Assembly: GCA_938083085.1 (NCBI GenBank) | Contig: CALLKX010000013.1 | Coordinates: 1 to 64,000, forward strand | Source: an uncultured bacterium | Lineage (GTDB): Bacteria > Planctomycetota > UBA1135 > GCA-002686595 | DNA length: 64,000 nucleotides | Direction: 5' to 3' | In this document: in pieces, positions 8,283-17,481 of the stretch | How the letters are laid out: every line of letters starts with the position of its first letter | How positions within the stretch are numbered: the first letter of the stretch is position 1 | The notes under the pieces: model-generated | What the model was told of the DNA's origin: nothing | The model's database searches: none | Seen by the model: only the letters and a program-made list of their open reading frames with translations | Translations under genes and position numbers: made by a program

Positions 8283-9746
8283 ATGAAACTCTCCATCAAG
8301 GACTCAGGTAAGGCCTCGCGCACTGACCTCCTCGCCCTGCTCGTCCCCGAGGGCGCAGCCGCCCGCGTCCCCGCGGGCGTCGAGGTCCCGGACGGGTTCC
8401 TCACCGGCTTCGACGGGGAGGCGCGCGCCACCCGCAGCACTTACACCAGCGGCGGAGCCGCGGGCGAGGTCCTGCTCGTCGGCATCGGCGCGGTCGACGC
8501 CGAGGCTCTCCGTCGCGCCGCGGCGGTGGCGGCCAAGGCGGCCCTGAAGCGCGCCTGCAAGAGCCTCCACATCGAGGTCTCCAGTGAGGCGTGCGACGCA
8601 GCGGGCGGACCGGCCTGCGCCGGGCGCGCCGCTGCCGAAGGGGCCCTCCTCGCGACCTATTCCTTCGATGATGCCAAGAGCAAGGCGAAGCCTTGCGCCC
8701 TCAAGGGAATCACGATCGGCGGCCCCGGCGCGGCCTTCAAGAAGGGCGCCCGGGAGGCGGAGATCCTGGCCGCAGCCAGCGCCTTCACCCGCGACCTTCA
8801 GAACGGTGCGGGGAACATGGTGACCCCGGTGGCGCTCGCCAAGGAAGCCCGCGGCATCGCCGGCCGCCACCCGCGCATGACCGCCAAGATCATGGACGAG
8901 GCGGCCATGAAGAAGGCCGGCATGGGGCTCCTGCTCGGGGTGTCGGCTGGATCCGTCGAGCCCGCCCGACTCATCCACCTGACTTACAAGCCCAAGGGGA
9001 AGTCCCTTGGGCGGATCGCCTTTGTCGGCAAGGGCCTGACCTTTGATGCTGGCGGCTACTCGCTCAAGCCGCCCGGCAAGATGGACGAGATGCGCTACGA
9101 CATGTCGGGCGGCGCCGCGGTGCTCGGAGCCATGCACGCGCTGGCGGGCGGGATCGAGGTGCCGTTCGAGGTGCACGGGATCGTGCCGGCCTCGGAGAAC
9201 CTGATCGACGGCAACGCCACGAAGCCCGGCGACGTCCACACGGGCATGAACGGCAAGACCGTCGAGATCCTGAACACGGACGCGGAGGGGCGGCTGATCC
9301 TGGCCGACGCCCTCTCCTACGTCGAGTCCAAGGTCAAGCCCGACACGATCATCGACCTGGCGACGTTGACCGGAGCGGTCATCGTCGGGCTCGGTCACGA
9401 GCTGACAGGGATGTTCGCCACCACCGACGCCTTGCGCGACGACCTGCTCGCCGCCGGCGGCGTGACGGGAGAGGAGGTCTGGCCGCTCCCTTTGCTCGAC
9501 GCTCACAAGGATGGGATGAAGGGCAAGTCCGCGGACCTCGCCAACATCGGCTCTCCCGCGATGGGCGCTGGCCCCAGCCAGGGCGCGGCGTTCCTCTCGC
9601 ACTTCGTCGCCGACGACCGCGAGTGGGCGCACCTTGATATCGCCGGGACCGCATGGAACACGCGCGAGCGCGACTGGGTCGGCGGATCCATGGGAACTGG
9701 CGTCGGCGCCAGGCTCCTCGTCGAATTCCTCAAGCAGCGAGCCTGA
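8283..9746 (+). CDS. pepA: Leucyl aminopeptidase, M17 family
   Basis: A 487-residue cytosolic metallo-aminopeptidase. The catalytic domain has GKGLTFDAGGYSLKP (about 250-265, metal and substrate lysine/aspartate), MRYDMSGGAAVLGAM, the family signature NTDAEGRL (about 331-338) and DLATLTGA. M17 enzymes bind two metal ions and remove N-terminal Leu and other residues from peptides; several also bind DNA. The N-terminal domain (1-170) is less conserved, as is usual. The gene starts 57 bp after the ETF-QO gene and ends 48 bp before citrate synthase, all on the same strand. Confidence 0.93.
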   Translation: MKLSIKDSGKASRTDLLALLVPEGAAARVPAGVEVPDGFLTGFDGEARATRSTYTSGGAAGEVLLVGIGAVDAEALRRAAAVAAKAALKRACKSLHIEVSSEACDAAGGPACAGRAAAEGALLATYSFDDAKSKAKPCALKGITIGGPGAAFKKGAREAEILAAASAFTRDLQNGAGNMVTPVALAKEARGIAGRHPRMTAKIMDEAAMKKAGMGLLLGVSAGSVEPARLIHLTYKPKGKSLGRIAFVGKGLTFDAGGYSLKPPGKMDEMRYDMSGGAAVLGAMHALAGGIEVPFEVHGIVPASENLIDGNATKPGDVHTGMNGKTVEILNTDAEGRLILADALSYVESKVKPDTIIDLATLTGAVIVGLGHELTGMFATTDALRDDLLAAGGVTGEEVWPLPLLDAHKDGMKGKSADLANIGSPAMGAGPSQGAAFLSHFVADDREWAHLDIAGTAWNTRERDWVGGSMGTGVGARLLVEFLKQRA

Positions 9747-9794
9747 TCTCGCCGCACCTCCATCTCTCTGAACCCCCACCCACGGAGCCCTTTA

Positions 9795-10931
9795 GTGTCA
9801 TCCCCTGAGCTAGTCCCCGGTCTGGCCGGTATCCCGGCCGCAGAGTCTTCGGTGAGCTTCATCGACGGCCAAGCGGGCGTTCTGGAGTACCGCGGCTACC
9901 CCATCGAGGACCTCTCCGCTCACAGCACCTTCGAGGAGGTGGCGTGGCTTCTTCTCTACGGTGAGCTCCCCTCGAGCTCCGAGTTGGAGGCCTTCGAGGC
10001 GGACCTCGCGCGCCTGCGCGTGCTCCCGCCCGCGCTGGTGAAGATGGTGGAGGCGTTCCCGGTGACCGGGCACCCGATGCAGGCGCTCCAGGCCTCGCTC
10101 GCCGCGCTGGGAATGGTCAGCCCCAAGGTGGACCTGGGTGACGCCGCTTCCAAGGACGAGGCGGCGCGGCGGGTGATCGCGGTCACGCCGGTCCTCGTGG
10201 CACTCTTCGAGCGGGTCCGTGCAGGCAAGGACTACGTCGCACCCCGCGCCGAGCTCTCCACCGCCGCGAACTTCCTCTGGTGCCTCGACGGAGAGGAGCC
10301 CGCAGAGATCGCCATCAAGACGCTCGACTGCGCCCTCATCCTGCACGCCGAGCACACGATGAACGCGTCGACCTTCGCGTGCCGAGTCGTCGCGTCCACG
10401 GAGAACGACCCCTACACCTCGTGCAGTGGCGCGGTGGGCGCGCTCTTCGGTCCGCTCCACGGCGGAGCCAACGAGCGCGTGCTCAACCAGCTGTCGACGA
10501 TCGACGGCGTGGACGCGGTCGAGGGCTGGTACGAGGCCAAGTCGGAGTCCAAGAGCAAGGTCATGGGCTTTGGCCATCGGGTCTACAAGACCAAGGACCC
10601 GCGGGCGAAGAACCTGCAGATCCTCGCCGTGAAGCTCTTTGATGAGCTCGGCTCGACCCCGAAGTACGACGTGGCGCTCAAGCTCGAAGAGGTGGTCACC
10701 GCCAAGCTCGGCGGTCGTGGCATCTACCCGAACGTCGACTTCTTCAGCGGCCTCGTTTACGAGAAGCTGGGCCTCAACACCGATGTCTTCACCCCGATCT
10801 TCGCGATGGCGCGGGTCGCGGGCTACTGCGCTCACTGGCTGGAGCAGCACGAGGACAACAAGCTCTTCCGTCCGGCCCAGATCTATGTCGGTCATCGCCA
10901 GCGCGCCTACGCCCCCGTCGGCGAGCGCTGA
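9795..10931 (+). CDS. gltA: Citrate synthase
   Basis: This 378-residue enzyme condenses acetyl-CoA with oxaloacetate to citrate. The N-terminus reads IDGQAGVLEYRGYPIEDL, with LLLYGELP. Catalytic blocks are HAEHTMNAS (first His), GPLHGGANE (about 219) and MGFGHRVYKTKDPRAK (about 256, second His). The last part holds the active-site Asp region (GLNTDVFTPIFAMARVAGYCAHWLEQ). The length fits the short citrate/2-methylcitrate synthase subfamily, so methylcitrate activity cannot be excluded. The start is GTG at 9795. The gene converges with a membrane protein gene whose stop is 1 bp away. Confidence 0.94.
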   Translation: MSSPELVPGLAGIPAAESSVSFIDGQAGVLEYRGYPIEDLSAHSTFEEVAWLLLYGELPSSSELEAFEADLARLRVLPPALVKMVEAFPVTGHPMQALQASLAALGMVSPKVDLGDAASKDEAARRVIAVTPVLVALFERVRAGKDYVAPRAELSTAANFLWCLDGEEPAEIAIKTLDCALILHAEHTMNASTFACRVVASTENDPYTSCSGAVGALFGPLHGGANERVLNQLSTIDGVDAVEGWYEAKSESKSKVMGFGHRVYKTKDPRAKNLQILAVKLFDELGSTPKYDVALKLEEVVTAKLGGRGIYPNVDFFSGLVYEKLGLNTDVFTPIFAMARVAGYCAHWLEQHEDNKLFRPAQIYVGHRQRAYAPVGER

Positions 10932-10932
10932 C

Positions 10933-12894
10933 TCAGCGACTCGCTGAGGCCTGAATGGCCCCACGGAGCGCCTCGCGCTCCGTGGGGTCATCGACGTTCT
11001 GGAGGACCTGCTCGAGTCGTGCGTGGACCCCGTGGAGGCCACGTCGGGCACGGATACCGAGGTCGATCCCCTGCCCACGGCGGACCGAGAGCCGCAGGTC
11101 AGCGGGGACGGCCGCGAGGGCCCGCGCGGTTCGCGCGACTTCGTCGGAGAAGGTCCGGCGGAGCGGGTAGGTCAGCGACATGCCCATGCCTTCGGCGACG
11201 TGCTCACGGTGCGTCGGATCTCGTAGCACCTGTGAGATGACTCCCCCGAGGCGCGGAGGGACGGATCCCTGCCGCGGGAGGGAGGCGCGGAGGAAGCAGC
11301 CGACGCCGCGCAGCAGGTGGACGGCGGCGTCCTCGGGGTACTCCTCCAGGAGCGCTCCGAGGTCGATGTTGCCCTCCTGGGCGAGGGTGCCATAGGCCAG
11401 GCTGTTCCCGGTGCTGACCAGGACGTCCTCCCGGCGCTCGCCGGCGAAGTCGTTGGCGATCCCCATGACCTCATCGGGAAGCAGGCTGAGCCTGCCGGTG
11501 TCGGGGTCCTTCACGGCGCTCCGCTGGATCAGGCTCCCGTAGTTGCGGAGGAAGGTCCCCGGATACCGGACCCCGTCTGCGGCTCGGGCGAACTGCGCGG
11601 TGGCGATGGGGAGAACGAAGAGCGTGGTCGTCGCTGCGCAGGCGACGAGGCCTGCGCCGACCCGTCGCCAGGTGCCCCGTCCGGACTCCAGCAGCTGACC
11701 GCTGGCCGCAGCGATGCCGAGCACTCCGAAGAAGTAGAACGACACGAGGTAGCGGACGCCGCCGATCTCGACCGGGGGCGGCATGCTGCTGATCTTGAGC
11801 ACGCCGATCGCGATGACGCCGAGGACGAGAGGCAGGTAGGCGGCGATGAGTAGCGCGGCGCCGCGGGCCGCGCGGTCCTGCTTGCCTGCCTCCTCGCCCA
11901 AGTGGCCACCCGTTTGGCGCCAGGCGCGGGCGACGAGCGTGATCCACGCTGCCGCCAGCGAGAAGAGCAACAGCCACTCTCCGACGAGGGCTGGGATCGG
12001 CCCGAGGGCCTCGTAGCACGCCCCACCTGGGAGCGTCTCGAAGACCAGGGAGCGGGCCTCGCTCCACATCCCGCCGGCGTCCAGCTGGGGGTCGACGGAG
12101 GTGAACTTGTTGGCGAAGCGGCCCGCGCGGCCGCCGGTCATCCACTGCAGCCCGGCGAGGGGGAGCAGCCCGAGCGCCGCGGAGGGGAGCAGGAGGCGGA
12201 GGTCGGAGAGGGTCCCTCGGACGCCGCGCAGGCGAAGCTGAACCGGCCCGAGCAGGGAGAGCGCGAGGAGCGAGCCGTAGTAGACGACCACAGAGAAGCC
12301 GGCCGTGAGCCCGGCGCCAATCAGCCAGGGAGCGCGCCGCTCCCTGCGGTTCGCCTCAAAGATCAGGACCACCGGCAGGAACAGGAACAGCAGGCCCTCG
12401 AAGTGATTCCCTTTTGCGAGGAGGGAGTACTTGGTCAGCGTGGGCGGGGCGAGTGCGAAGAGGAACACCCCGACGATGGCAGCGCTACGGTTGACGTTCT
12501 GGCTCAGGAACCGCCAGACGAGGGCCATGATGGCGAGCCCCATGAGGAACGGGACCAGCTTCAGGGTCAGGTAGCTGGAGCCGAAGAGGAAGTACAGGGG
12601 CGCCGCGAGCACCGCGGTCAGGAGTTGTCCGCCCGCGTTGTCGTAGTAGTAGCTCCACGGGACCCCCCGGAAGCCGTCCTGGAGCAGCCAGGCCTGGTTG
12701 CCCATGTTGGGCACCTCGTACACCGGGATGGCGACCGCGTCGAACGCGGTGGCGACGACCCAGGCCCGAAAGAGGACGTAGAGGCCTGCGGCGAGGAGGA
12801 GCGGGCGAGGAAAGCGGTGCACGATATGGGGTCCCTGTCGCATCCTACGGAAGTCGAGCCTCGAGTCCTCGCTCCTTTGGGCGCGTGGCTCCAC
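10933..12894 (-). CDS. Large polytopic membrane protein, GT-C glycosyltransferase-like
   Basis: A 653-residue protein with a short basic N-terminus, about ten to twelve hydrophobic helices (roughly 30-430) and a soluble C-terminal part (about 430-653). The first long loop contains NMGNQAWLLQDG and WSYYYDNAGG. This layout (acidic/aromatic first loop, many helices, soluble C-terminal domain) resembles GT-C enzymes such as the ArnT/PMT group, which use lipid-linked sugars, but no diagnostic motif was certain. The start is ambiguous: ATG at 12894 or Met18 at 12843. It is divergent from cutC and ends 1 bp from gltA. A lipid- or glycan-modifying role is inference. Confidence 0.7.
   Translation of the reverse strand: MEPRAQRSEDSRLDFRRMRQGPHIVHRFPRPLLLAAGLYVLFRAWVVATAFDAVAIPVYEVPNMGNQAWLLQDGFRGVPWSYYYDNAGGQLLTAVLAAPLYFLFGSSYLTLKLVPFLMGLAIMALVWRFLSQNVNRSAAIVGVFLFALAPPTLTKYSLLAKGNHFEGLLFLFLPVVLIFEANRRERRAPWLIGAGLTAGFSVVVYYGSLLALSLLGPVQLRLRGVRGTLSDLRLLLPSAALGLLPLAGLQWMTGGRAGRFANKFTSVDPQLDAGGMWSEARSLVFETLPGGACYEALGPIPALVGEWLLLFSLAAAWITLVARAWRQTGGHLGEEAGKQDRAARGAALLIAAYLPLVLGVIAIGVLKISSMPPPVEIGGVRYLVSFYFFGVLGIAAASGQLLESGRGTWRRVGAGLVACAATTTLFVLPIATAQFARAADGVRYPGTFLRNYGSLIQRSAVKDPDTGRLSLLPDEVMGIANDFAGERREDVLVSTGNSLAYGTLAQEGNIDLGALLEEYPEDAAVHLLRGVGCFLRASLPRQGSVPPRLGGVISQVLRDPTHREHVAEGMGMSLTYPLRRTFSDEVARTARALAAVPADLRLSVRRGQGIDLGIRARRGLHGVHARLEQVLQNVDDPTEREALRGAIQASASR
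10959..10987. terminator. Possible bidirectional terminator hairpin
   Basis: A perfect 12-bp stem (ccccacggagcg / cgctccgtgggg) with a 5-nt loop lies 27 bp after the citrate synthase stop and inside the last codons of the convergent gene. No T-run follows on either strand, so activity as an intrinsic terminator is uncertain. Confidence 0.35.
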
Positions 12895-12947
12895 GGCAGG
12901 CGCCCATCTTCCGGATCCGCCGTCCCGCTCCTCTCTGCTGACCTCCC

Positions 12948-13718
12948 ATGGCCCGCTCCGAACTGCTCTGTACTGATCTGGCCTCCGTCGAGCTGGCGCT
13001 CGACCTCGGGGCGGATCGGATCGAGCTGTGTGCTGCCCTCGAGGTGGGCGGCGTGACCCCTGGCCCCGGGCTCCTCCGGCGGGCCCTGCAGGCCCGAGAT
13101 CGCGCGGCGGCGGCAGGGCGAGAGACCGAGGTGGTGGTCCTCACCCGGCCCAGACGCGGCGACTTCGCCCTCGATGCCGGTGACTTCGGAGCGCTGCTGG
13201 CTGACGTCGTGGCCGCGCGCGAGGCGGGCGCCGACGGCGTGGCCCTGGGTGTCCTGACCCAGCAGGGGGAGGTGGATGTCTCCAGGACAGCGGAGCTGAT
13301 GGCGGCGGCGGGAGCCATGAGGGTGACCTTCCACCGTGCCTTTGATCAGCTCCGCGACCGCGCGGCTGGCGTGGAGGCGCTGCTCGGGCTGGGGGTGCAC
13401 CGGCTGTTGACCTCCGGCGGAGCTTCGTCCGCCTGGGAGGGTCGAGTCGAGCTGCGGGCGCTGGTCGAGGGACTCGGGGGGCGGATTGAGGTGGTCGCCG
13501 CAGGCGGCGTGTCCGGGGATTCGGCAGCGCGGGTGCTGGAGGCCACGGGGGTCCCCGCCATTCATGGCTCTTGCAGTGCCCCCGTCGGATCGCCACAGAC
13601 CGGGGCTGCGGCGGTGGCCCTCGGGAAGCCCGGCGCGGCGCCAGAGGAGTTGAGGCTCACCCTGGATGCGGAGAGCGCCGGGCGATTCGTCCGTGCGGCG
13701 ACGGGCACCTCTTCGTGA
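12948..13718 (+). CDS. cutC: CutC-family TIM-barrel protein
   Basis: A 256-residue protein with the CutC pattern: ADRIELCAALEVGGVTP (about 21-37), a GADGVALGVL block, FHRAFDQ (about 126) and LLTSGGASSAWEG (about 154). CutC proteins were named for copper homeostasis in E. coli, but their biochemical role is unsettled and the fold is a metabolic-type TIM barrel. Here it begins an apparent operon with nagB, a ROK-like protein and a sugar-type symporter. This suggests a role in amino-sugar handling rather than copper. No copper-protein gene is nearby. Confidence 0.85.
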   Translation: MARSELLCTDLASVELALDLGADRIELCAALEVGGVTPGPGLLRRALQARDRAAAAGRETEVVVLTRPRRGDFALDAGDFGALLADVVAAREAGADGVALGVLTQQGEVDVSRTAELMAAAGAMRVTFHRAFDQLRDRAAGVEALLGLGVHRLLTSGGASSAWEGRVELRALVEGLGGRIEVVAAGGVSGDSAARVLEATGVPAIHGSCSAPVGSPQTGAAAVALGKPGAAPEELRLTLDAESAGRFVRAATGTSS

Positions 13719-13734
13719 CCGCCGGGTTCGTCGC

Positions 13735-13740
13735 TAGACT
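13735..13740 (+). promoter_or_regulatory. Possible -10 element (TAGACT) before nagB
   Basis: TAGACT lies 8 nt before an in-frame TTG (13749) and 29 nt before the ATG chosen here. The same hexamer with a 6-nt spacer precedes pqiA. A TTC-type sequence (ttcgtg) sits about 17 nt upstream. If active, it would allow nagB transcription apart from cutC. Confidence 0.3.
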
Positions 13741-13769
13741 GGAACCTCTTGAAGCAGCGGCAGCATGAG

Positions 13770-14570
13770 ATGGAACCGGGCGCGCCGGATGGCGGAAAGC
13801 AGGGGACGAGTTCGTCCTCGCGTTTGCCGGTGACCGTCCACACCACGGCCGCGGCGGCCTGTGGCGCCATCGCATCGGAGGTGGCGGAGCTGGTGCAAGC
13901 GCAACCGGCGGCGGCCCTCGGGCTCGCGACGGGCTCCACCATGGTGGGTGTTTACGCGGCGCTTCTTCGGGTCGCCGCGGAGCGTGACGTCTCGCTGAGC
14001 CAGGTCCGGACGTTCAACCTCGACGAGTACCTGGGTCTCCCGCCGGAGAGTCCGGCGAGCTTCCGAGCCTTCATGGAGGCCCACCTCTTTGAAGCCGCGG
14101 GCCTCTCAGGCGAGCAGGTGGCGTTCCCGGTCTCTCCCTATGCCGACGCGAACGGCTCGAGTGCGCGCTCTGCGCGTGCCTTTGAGGCGGCGATCGAGGG
14201 GGCCGGCGGGGTTGAGCTACAGCTGCTGGGACTCGGGGGGAACGGGCACATCGCGTTCAACGAGCCGGGGTCTCGGTTCGACTCGAGGACCCGCGAGGTC
14301 GAGCTCGCTCCAAGGACGCGCGCCGACGCAGCAGCCAGCTTCGGCTCGCTCGAGGCCGTGCCTCGGCGAGCGGTGACCATGGGCGTGGGGACCATCCTCG
14401 AGGCCCGGCGGATTCGAATCGTGGCGCTCGGGGAGCACAAGGCGGAGATCGTCGCGCGGCTCGTCGCCGGCGCCGCCGGTGACGAGGTCCCCGCCTCGTT
14501 CCTCGCCGGCCATGCGGACGTCCAGCTGCACGTGGACGCCGCCGCGGCTTCGCGGCTGAGCGCAGGTTGA
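13770..14570 (+). CDS. nagB: Glucosamine-6-phosphate deaminase
   Basis: The enzyme converts glucosamine 6-phosphate to fructose 6-phosphate and ammonia. Family motifs are LGLATGSTMVGVY (phosphate loop), FNLDEYLGL (catalytic Asp region) and LLGLGGNGHIAFNEPGS (catalytic His and Glu). The ATG at 13770 gives 266 residues; an in-frame TTG at 13749 would add seven. About 20 poorly conserved residues precede the enzyme core. The gene follows cutC by about 50 bp and overlaps the next gene by 4 bp (TTGA). GlcNAc-6-P deacetylase (nagA) is not in the window. Confidence 0.93.
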   Translation: MEPGAPDGGKQGTSSSSRLPVTVHTTAAAACGAIASEVAELVQAQPAAALGLATGSTMVGVYAALLRVAAERDVSLSQVRTFNLDEYLGLPPESPASFRAFMEAHLFEAAGLSGEQVAFPVSPYADANGSSARSARAFEAAIEGAGGVELQLLGLGGNGHIAFNEPGSRFDSRTREVELAPRTRADAAASFGSLEAVPRRAVTMGVGTILEARRIRIVALGEHKAEIVARLVAGAAGDEVPASFLAGHADVQLHVDAAAASRLSAG

Positions 14571-15661
14571 ACACGGCGGCCGAGGGTCTCCTCGTCGGCG
14601 TGGTCAGCTCCGCCGGGAGGGTCGAAGCGCGGCTGGTGGAGCGCACGCCGTTTGGTCGCCTGCGCGTGTCGCGGCGGCGGCTCGTGGAGGACGTGATGTC
14701 CCCCTCAGGCTTCAGGCCTGCATCTGTCCAGAGGCAGCTGGCTCGCTCGGCGCTCCTGCCCGGGGAGGATCAGGCGGGAGAGTCCTGGATTCAATCGGTG
14801 GCGAGCGCCGTTGAGCAGCTGCTCTTCGGACTGAGGGCTCCCGGTGTCCGCGTCGGGGTGGCCCTCGACGCCTGGCTGGATGCTCGCGGGCAGGAGGTCC
14901 TCGCCGCGCGCGGCGGTCCCAGGACCCAAGGGTGGCCCGATCGGCTCACGAACACCCTGCGGGCCCGCGGCGTTCCGCTGGTCGAGCCCATTCGGTCGAC
15001 GGCGTCCATTGCGGTGGCTGCCGCGCTGGGGGAGGTGTGGTCCCCGCTTGGTGGTATGGCAGGGGGAGTCGGGGGACTCGTGACCTGCTGGGACGAGGAG
15101 GTGTCCTGGGCGGAGCTGGCCGACGGCCAGGTCGTCCGCGAGGGCAGGGAATTGCCCGGTGGCCCCCTTGATCGAGGGGAGGCCGCTCTACGGGACCACT
15201 GGAGGGCAGCGGGGCACCCGCGCTCGGGGCTAGGCAAGGCGCTGAAGCAAGGTGGGGGCTTCGCGCAGCCGTGGCTGGTCGCCGCCGCCCATGATCTCGG
15301 GCGGGCTTCGGGGCGACGGCTCCTCGAGCGCCTCCATCGCGCCACGGGCCAGCCACCGGGCGGGTCCGTACCGTTGGGGTCGGATGGTCTGGTGATCACC
15401 GGTTCGGTGAGCCCGTGCCTGGGGGCCGCCGCCATCGCGGGTTCCCTGGACGAGGGGCTGGCTCTTCGGCTCTCCGAGCGAGAGGATGCCTCCATGGGAG
15501 CCGGTTGGATCGAACGTGAGGGGGAACGGTTGGTGCCGTGTCGGGGGCTCGTGCGGCTCGGGCAAGGGGCACAGGGGCTACTGGTCGGCGCCGCGGCGGC
15601 CAGCCTCCAGGGCCGGTTGCCCGTGGACGCCAAGCACCGTGACGGCGGGGGGTGGACGTGA
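14567..15661 (+). CDS. ROK/ASKHA-like protein of uncertain activity in the nagB operon
   Basis: A 364-residue protein starting at a TTG that overlaps the nagB stop (TTGA). It may be a diverged sugar-kinase (ROK/ASKHA) protein: two alpha/beta halves, VRVGVALDAWLDARG where ROK proteins have the GIAVPG block, PIRSTASIAVAAALGE like the N-D-A...A-E helix, and GLVITGSVSPCLGAA like the C-terminal glycine loop. The usual DxGGT phosphate loop and the CxCGxxGC zinc motif are missing. It may be a non-catalytic or distantly related kinase. Its stop overlaps the start of the symporter gene (TGATG), which implies translational coupling. Confidence 0.5.
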   Translation: MNTAAEGLLVGVVSSAGRVEARLVERTPFGRLRVSRRRLVEDVMSPSGFRPASVQRQLARSALLPGEDQAGESWIQSVASAVEQLLFGLRAPGVRVGVALDAWLDARGQEVLAARGGPRTQGWPDRLTNTLRARGVPLVEPIRSTASIAVAAALGEVWSPLGGMAGGVGGLVTCWDEEVSWAELADGQVVREGRELPGGPLDRGEAALRDHWRAAGHPRSGLGKALKQGGGFAQPWLVAAAHDLGRASGRRLLERLHRATGQPPGGSVPLGSDGLVITGSVSPCLGAAAIAGSLDEGLALRLSEREDASMGAGWIEREGERLVPCRGLVRLGQGAQGLLVGAAAASLQGRLPVDAKHRDGGGWT

Positions 15662-17481
15662 TGGGCCGAGAGGACCTTGGAGCCCTCGGCGTGCTCCTCG
15701 CGCCCCTCGAACAGGAGCCCCAGCTCGGCGGCGGCTTCACGGGGCTGGACTGGCTGATCGTCGGGTTGGCGCTGCTGGCGATCACGGTCATCGGTGAGCG
15801 CCTCACCGGCAAGCAGGAGTCCCTCCGCGACTTCTACCTGGGCGGGCGGAGCCTGCCCTGGTTCGCCGTATCAGCCTCGATCATCGCCACGGAGATCTCT
15901 GCCGTGACGTTCTTCGCGGTGCCGTCCATGGTCTGGCGTGAGGGCGGGTCGCTCCTCTACCTGCAGATCGGCCTGTTCAGCGCGCTGGTGGCCCGCCTCG
16001 TGGTGGCGACCGTGCTCGTGCCCGCCTACTACGAGCGCGAGGTCTACAGCCCCTACGAGTTCATGGGCAACCGGCTTGGGCCGGCAGTCCGGCGCATGAC
16101 CACCGGGCTCTTCATGATCGGCGGGGCGCTGGCTCAGGCCTCGCGGGTCTACATCACGGCGGTGGTGATCGAGGTGTTGGCCCAAGAGGAGCTCGCGGCG
16201 GCCTCGGCGTTGACTGGCTTCTCACCGCTCGCGTGCGCCATTGTGGCGATCGCGATGGTCGCCTTGCTCTGGACCTGGATCGGTGGGGTGGCGACCGTGG
16301 TTTGGACCGACGCCATGCTCTTCCTGCTCTTCGTGGGCGGGATGCTGGGGATGCTCGTCGCGCTCCACGCCGGGGTCGACGGCGGACTGGGGGAGGCCTG
16401 GCGACTCGCCATGGACTCAGGGCGACTCGGCCTGGTCGATACGGACTTCGCCTTCACCAAGCCGTACACACTTTGGGCGGTGCTCTTCGCCGCGAGCTGG
16501 GGGCTGATCGGACCGTACGGGACGGATCAGCTCATCGTGCAGCGCTTGCTCTGCTGCCGGTCCAAGCGCGACGCCCAGCTCGCAATGGTGGGGAGCTATG
16601 CGGCGGTGGTCGTGATCGCCCTTGCCTTCTTGATCGGCATCGGGCTCCATGGCTACTACCTGGAGCACGCCATGTCGGAGGGGGCGCTCGCGCTGGTGGG
16701 CGACAAGCCCGAACGGATCCTGCCGGTCTTTGTGCGGGAGGAACTCCCCGCCGGCGTTCGGGGTCTGGTCCTCGCCGCGGCCTTCGCCGCCGCGATCTCC
16801 AGTCTGGACTCCATCCTCGCGGCGCTAGGTCAGGCCTCGCAGGCGACCCTGTGGCCGCTCCTGCGGCGGGCGATGGGGAGGCCTGCTGAAGGCGCGGGGG
16901 GGGGCTCCATCCGCGCGGGGCGCGCCTTCGTCGTCTTCTGGGCGGCGGCGCTCGCGGCGCTCGCCGTGGCCATGCCGGTGATCGAGGCGCAGTACGACGA
17001 CCTGCTGGGGTTGGCGCTTGGAATGTCCGGTCTGGTCGGCGGCCCGCTGCTCGCTGGCTTCGTGCTCTCCTGGCTGCCGGGGCAACGCGGCGCTGCCGGG
17101 TACCTCTGGGCTGCGCCCCTCGGTCTCCTCACGGTCCTCTTCGGGATCTGGCACGGGGAGGTGGCGTACGCCGCGAGCTGGTGGGCGGTCGCGGCATTCC
17201 TCGGCCTCTGGCTCTTCCTCGGGCTGCCGCGGCGCCGCCAGCCCCATGGCTCCATCCAGACCCTGTGGCTGGCCTTCACCCTGTTCCTCCTCACGCGGCT
17301 CGCAGAGGTCGGGGCCTTCGACGATGGTCGCTCGATCGCCTGGCCGTGGTACGTCCCCGTGGGGAGCACCATGACCCTCCTTTACGCTTACTTGCTCGAC
17401 CGGCCCTCGTCCGATCGCGCCTCCGCCGCGGGGTCGTCCGCGGGAAGTTCGCCCGTGGTTCCCTCAAGGCCGTCGAGGTAG
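15661..17481 (+). CDS. Sodium:solute symporter (SSS family), probable sugar importer
   Basis: The ATG at 15661 overlaps the upstream stop codon and gives 606 residues with about 13-14 membrane helices. The N-terminal part has the SSS signature region: FYLGGRSLPWFAVSASIIATEISAVTFFAVPS, followed by PYEFMGNRLGPAVRRM. The middle has SWGLIGPYGTDQLIVQRLL and AAFAAAISSLDSILAALGQAS, the conserved sodium-site helix. The C-terminal tail is Ser/Ala rich. Being coupled to nagB, an amino sugar or related compound is the likely substrate (inference). Its last 94 bp overlap the convergent M28 peptidase gene. Confidence 0.88.
   Translation: MGREDLGALGVLLAPLEQEPQLGGGFTGLDWLIVGLALLAITVIGERLTGKQESLRDFYLGGRSLPWFAVSASIIATEISAVTFFAVPSMVWREGGSLLYLQIGLFSALVARLVVATVLVPAYYEREVYSPYEFMGNRLGPAVRRMTTGLFMIGGALAQASRVYITAVVIEVLAQEELAAASALTGFSPLACAIVAIAMVALLWTWIGGVATVVWTDAMLFLLFVGGMLGMLVALHAGVDGGLGEAWRLAMDSGRLGLVDTDFAFTKPYTLWAVLFAASWGLIGPYGTDQLIVQRLLCCRSKRDAQLAMVGSYAAVVVIALAFLIGIGLHGYYLEHAMSEGALALVGDKPERILPVFVREELPAGVRGLVLAAAFAAAISSLDSILAALGQASQATLWPLLRRAMGRPAEGAGGGSIRAGRAFVVFWAAALAALAVAMPVIEAQYDDLLGLALGMSGLVGGPLLAGFVLSWLPGQRGAAGYLWAAPLGLLTVLFGIWHGEVAYAASWWAVAAFLGLWLFLGLPRRRQPHGSIQTLWLAFTLFLLTRLAEVGAFDDGRSIAWPWYVPVGSTMTLLYAYLLDRPSSDRASAAGSSAGSSPVVPSRPSR

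Noticed and set aside
8304-9779. 491-aa minus-strand ORF over pepA
   Set aside because: The plus strand encodes a clear M17 aminopeptidase with all motifs; the antisense has none.
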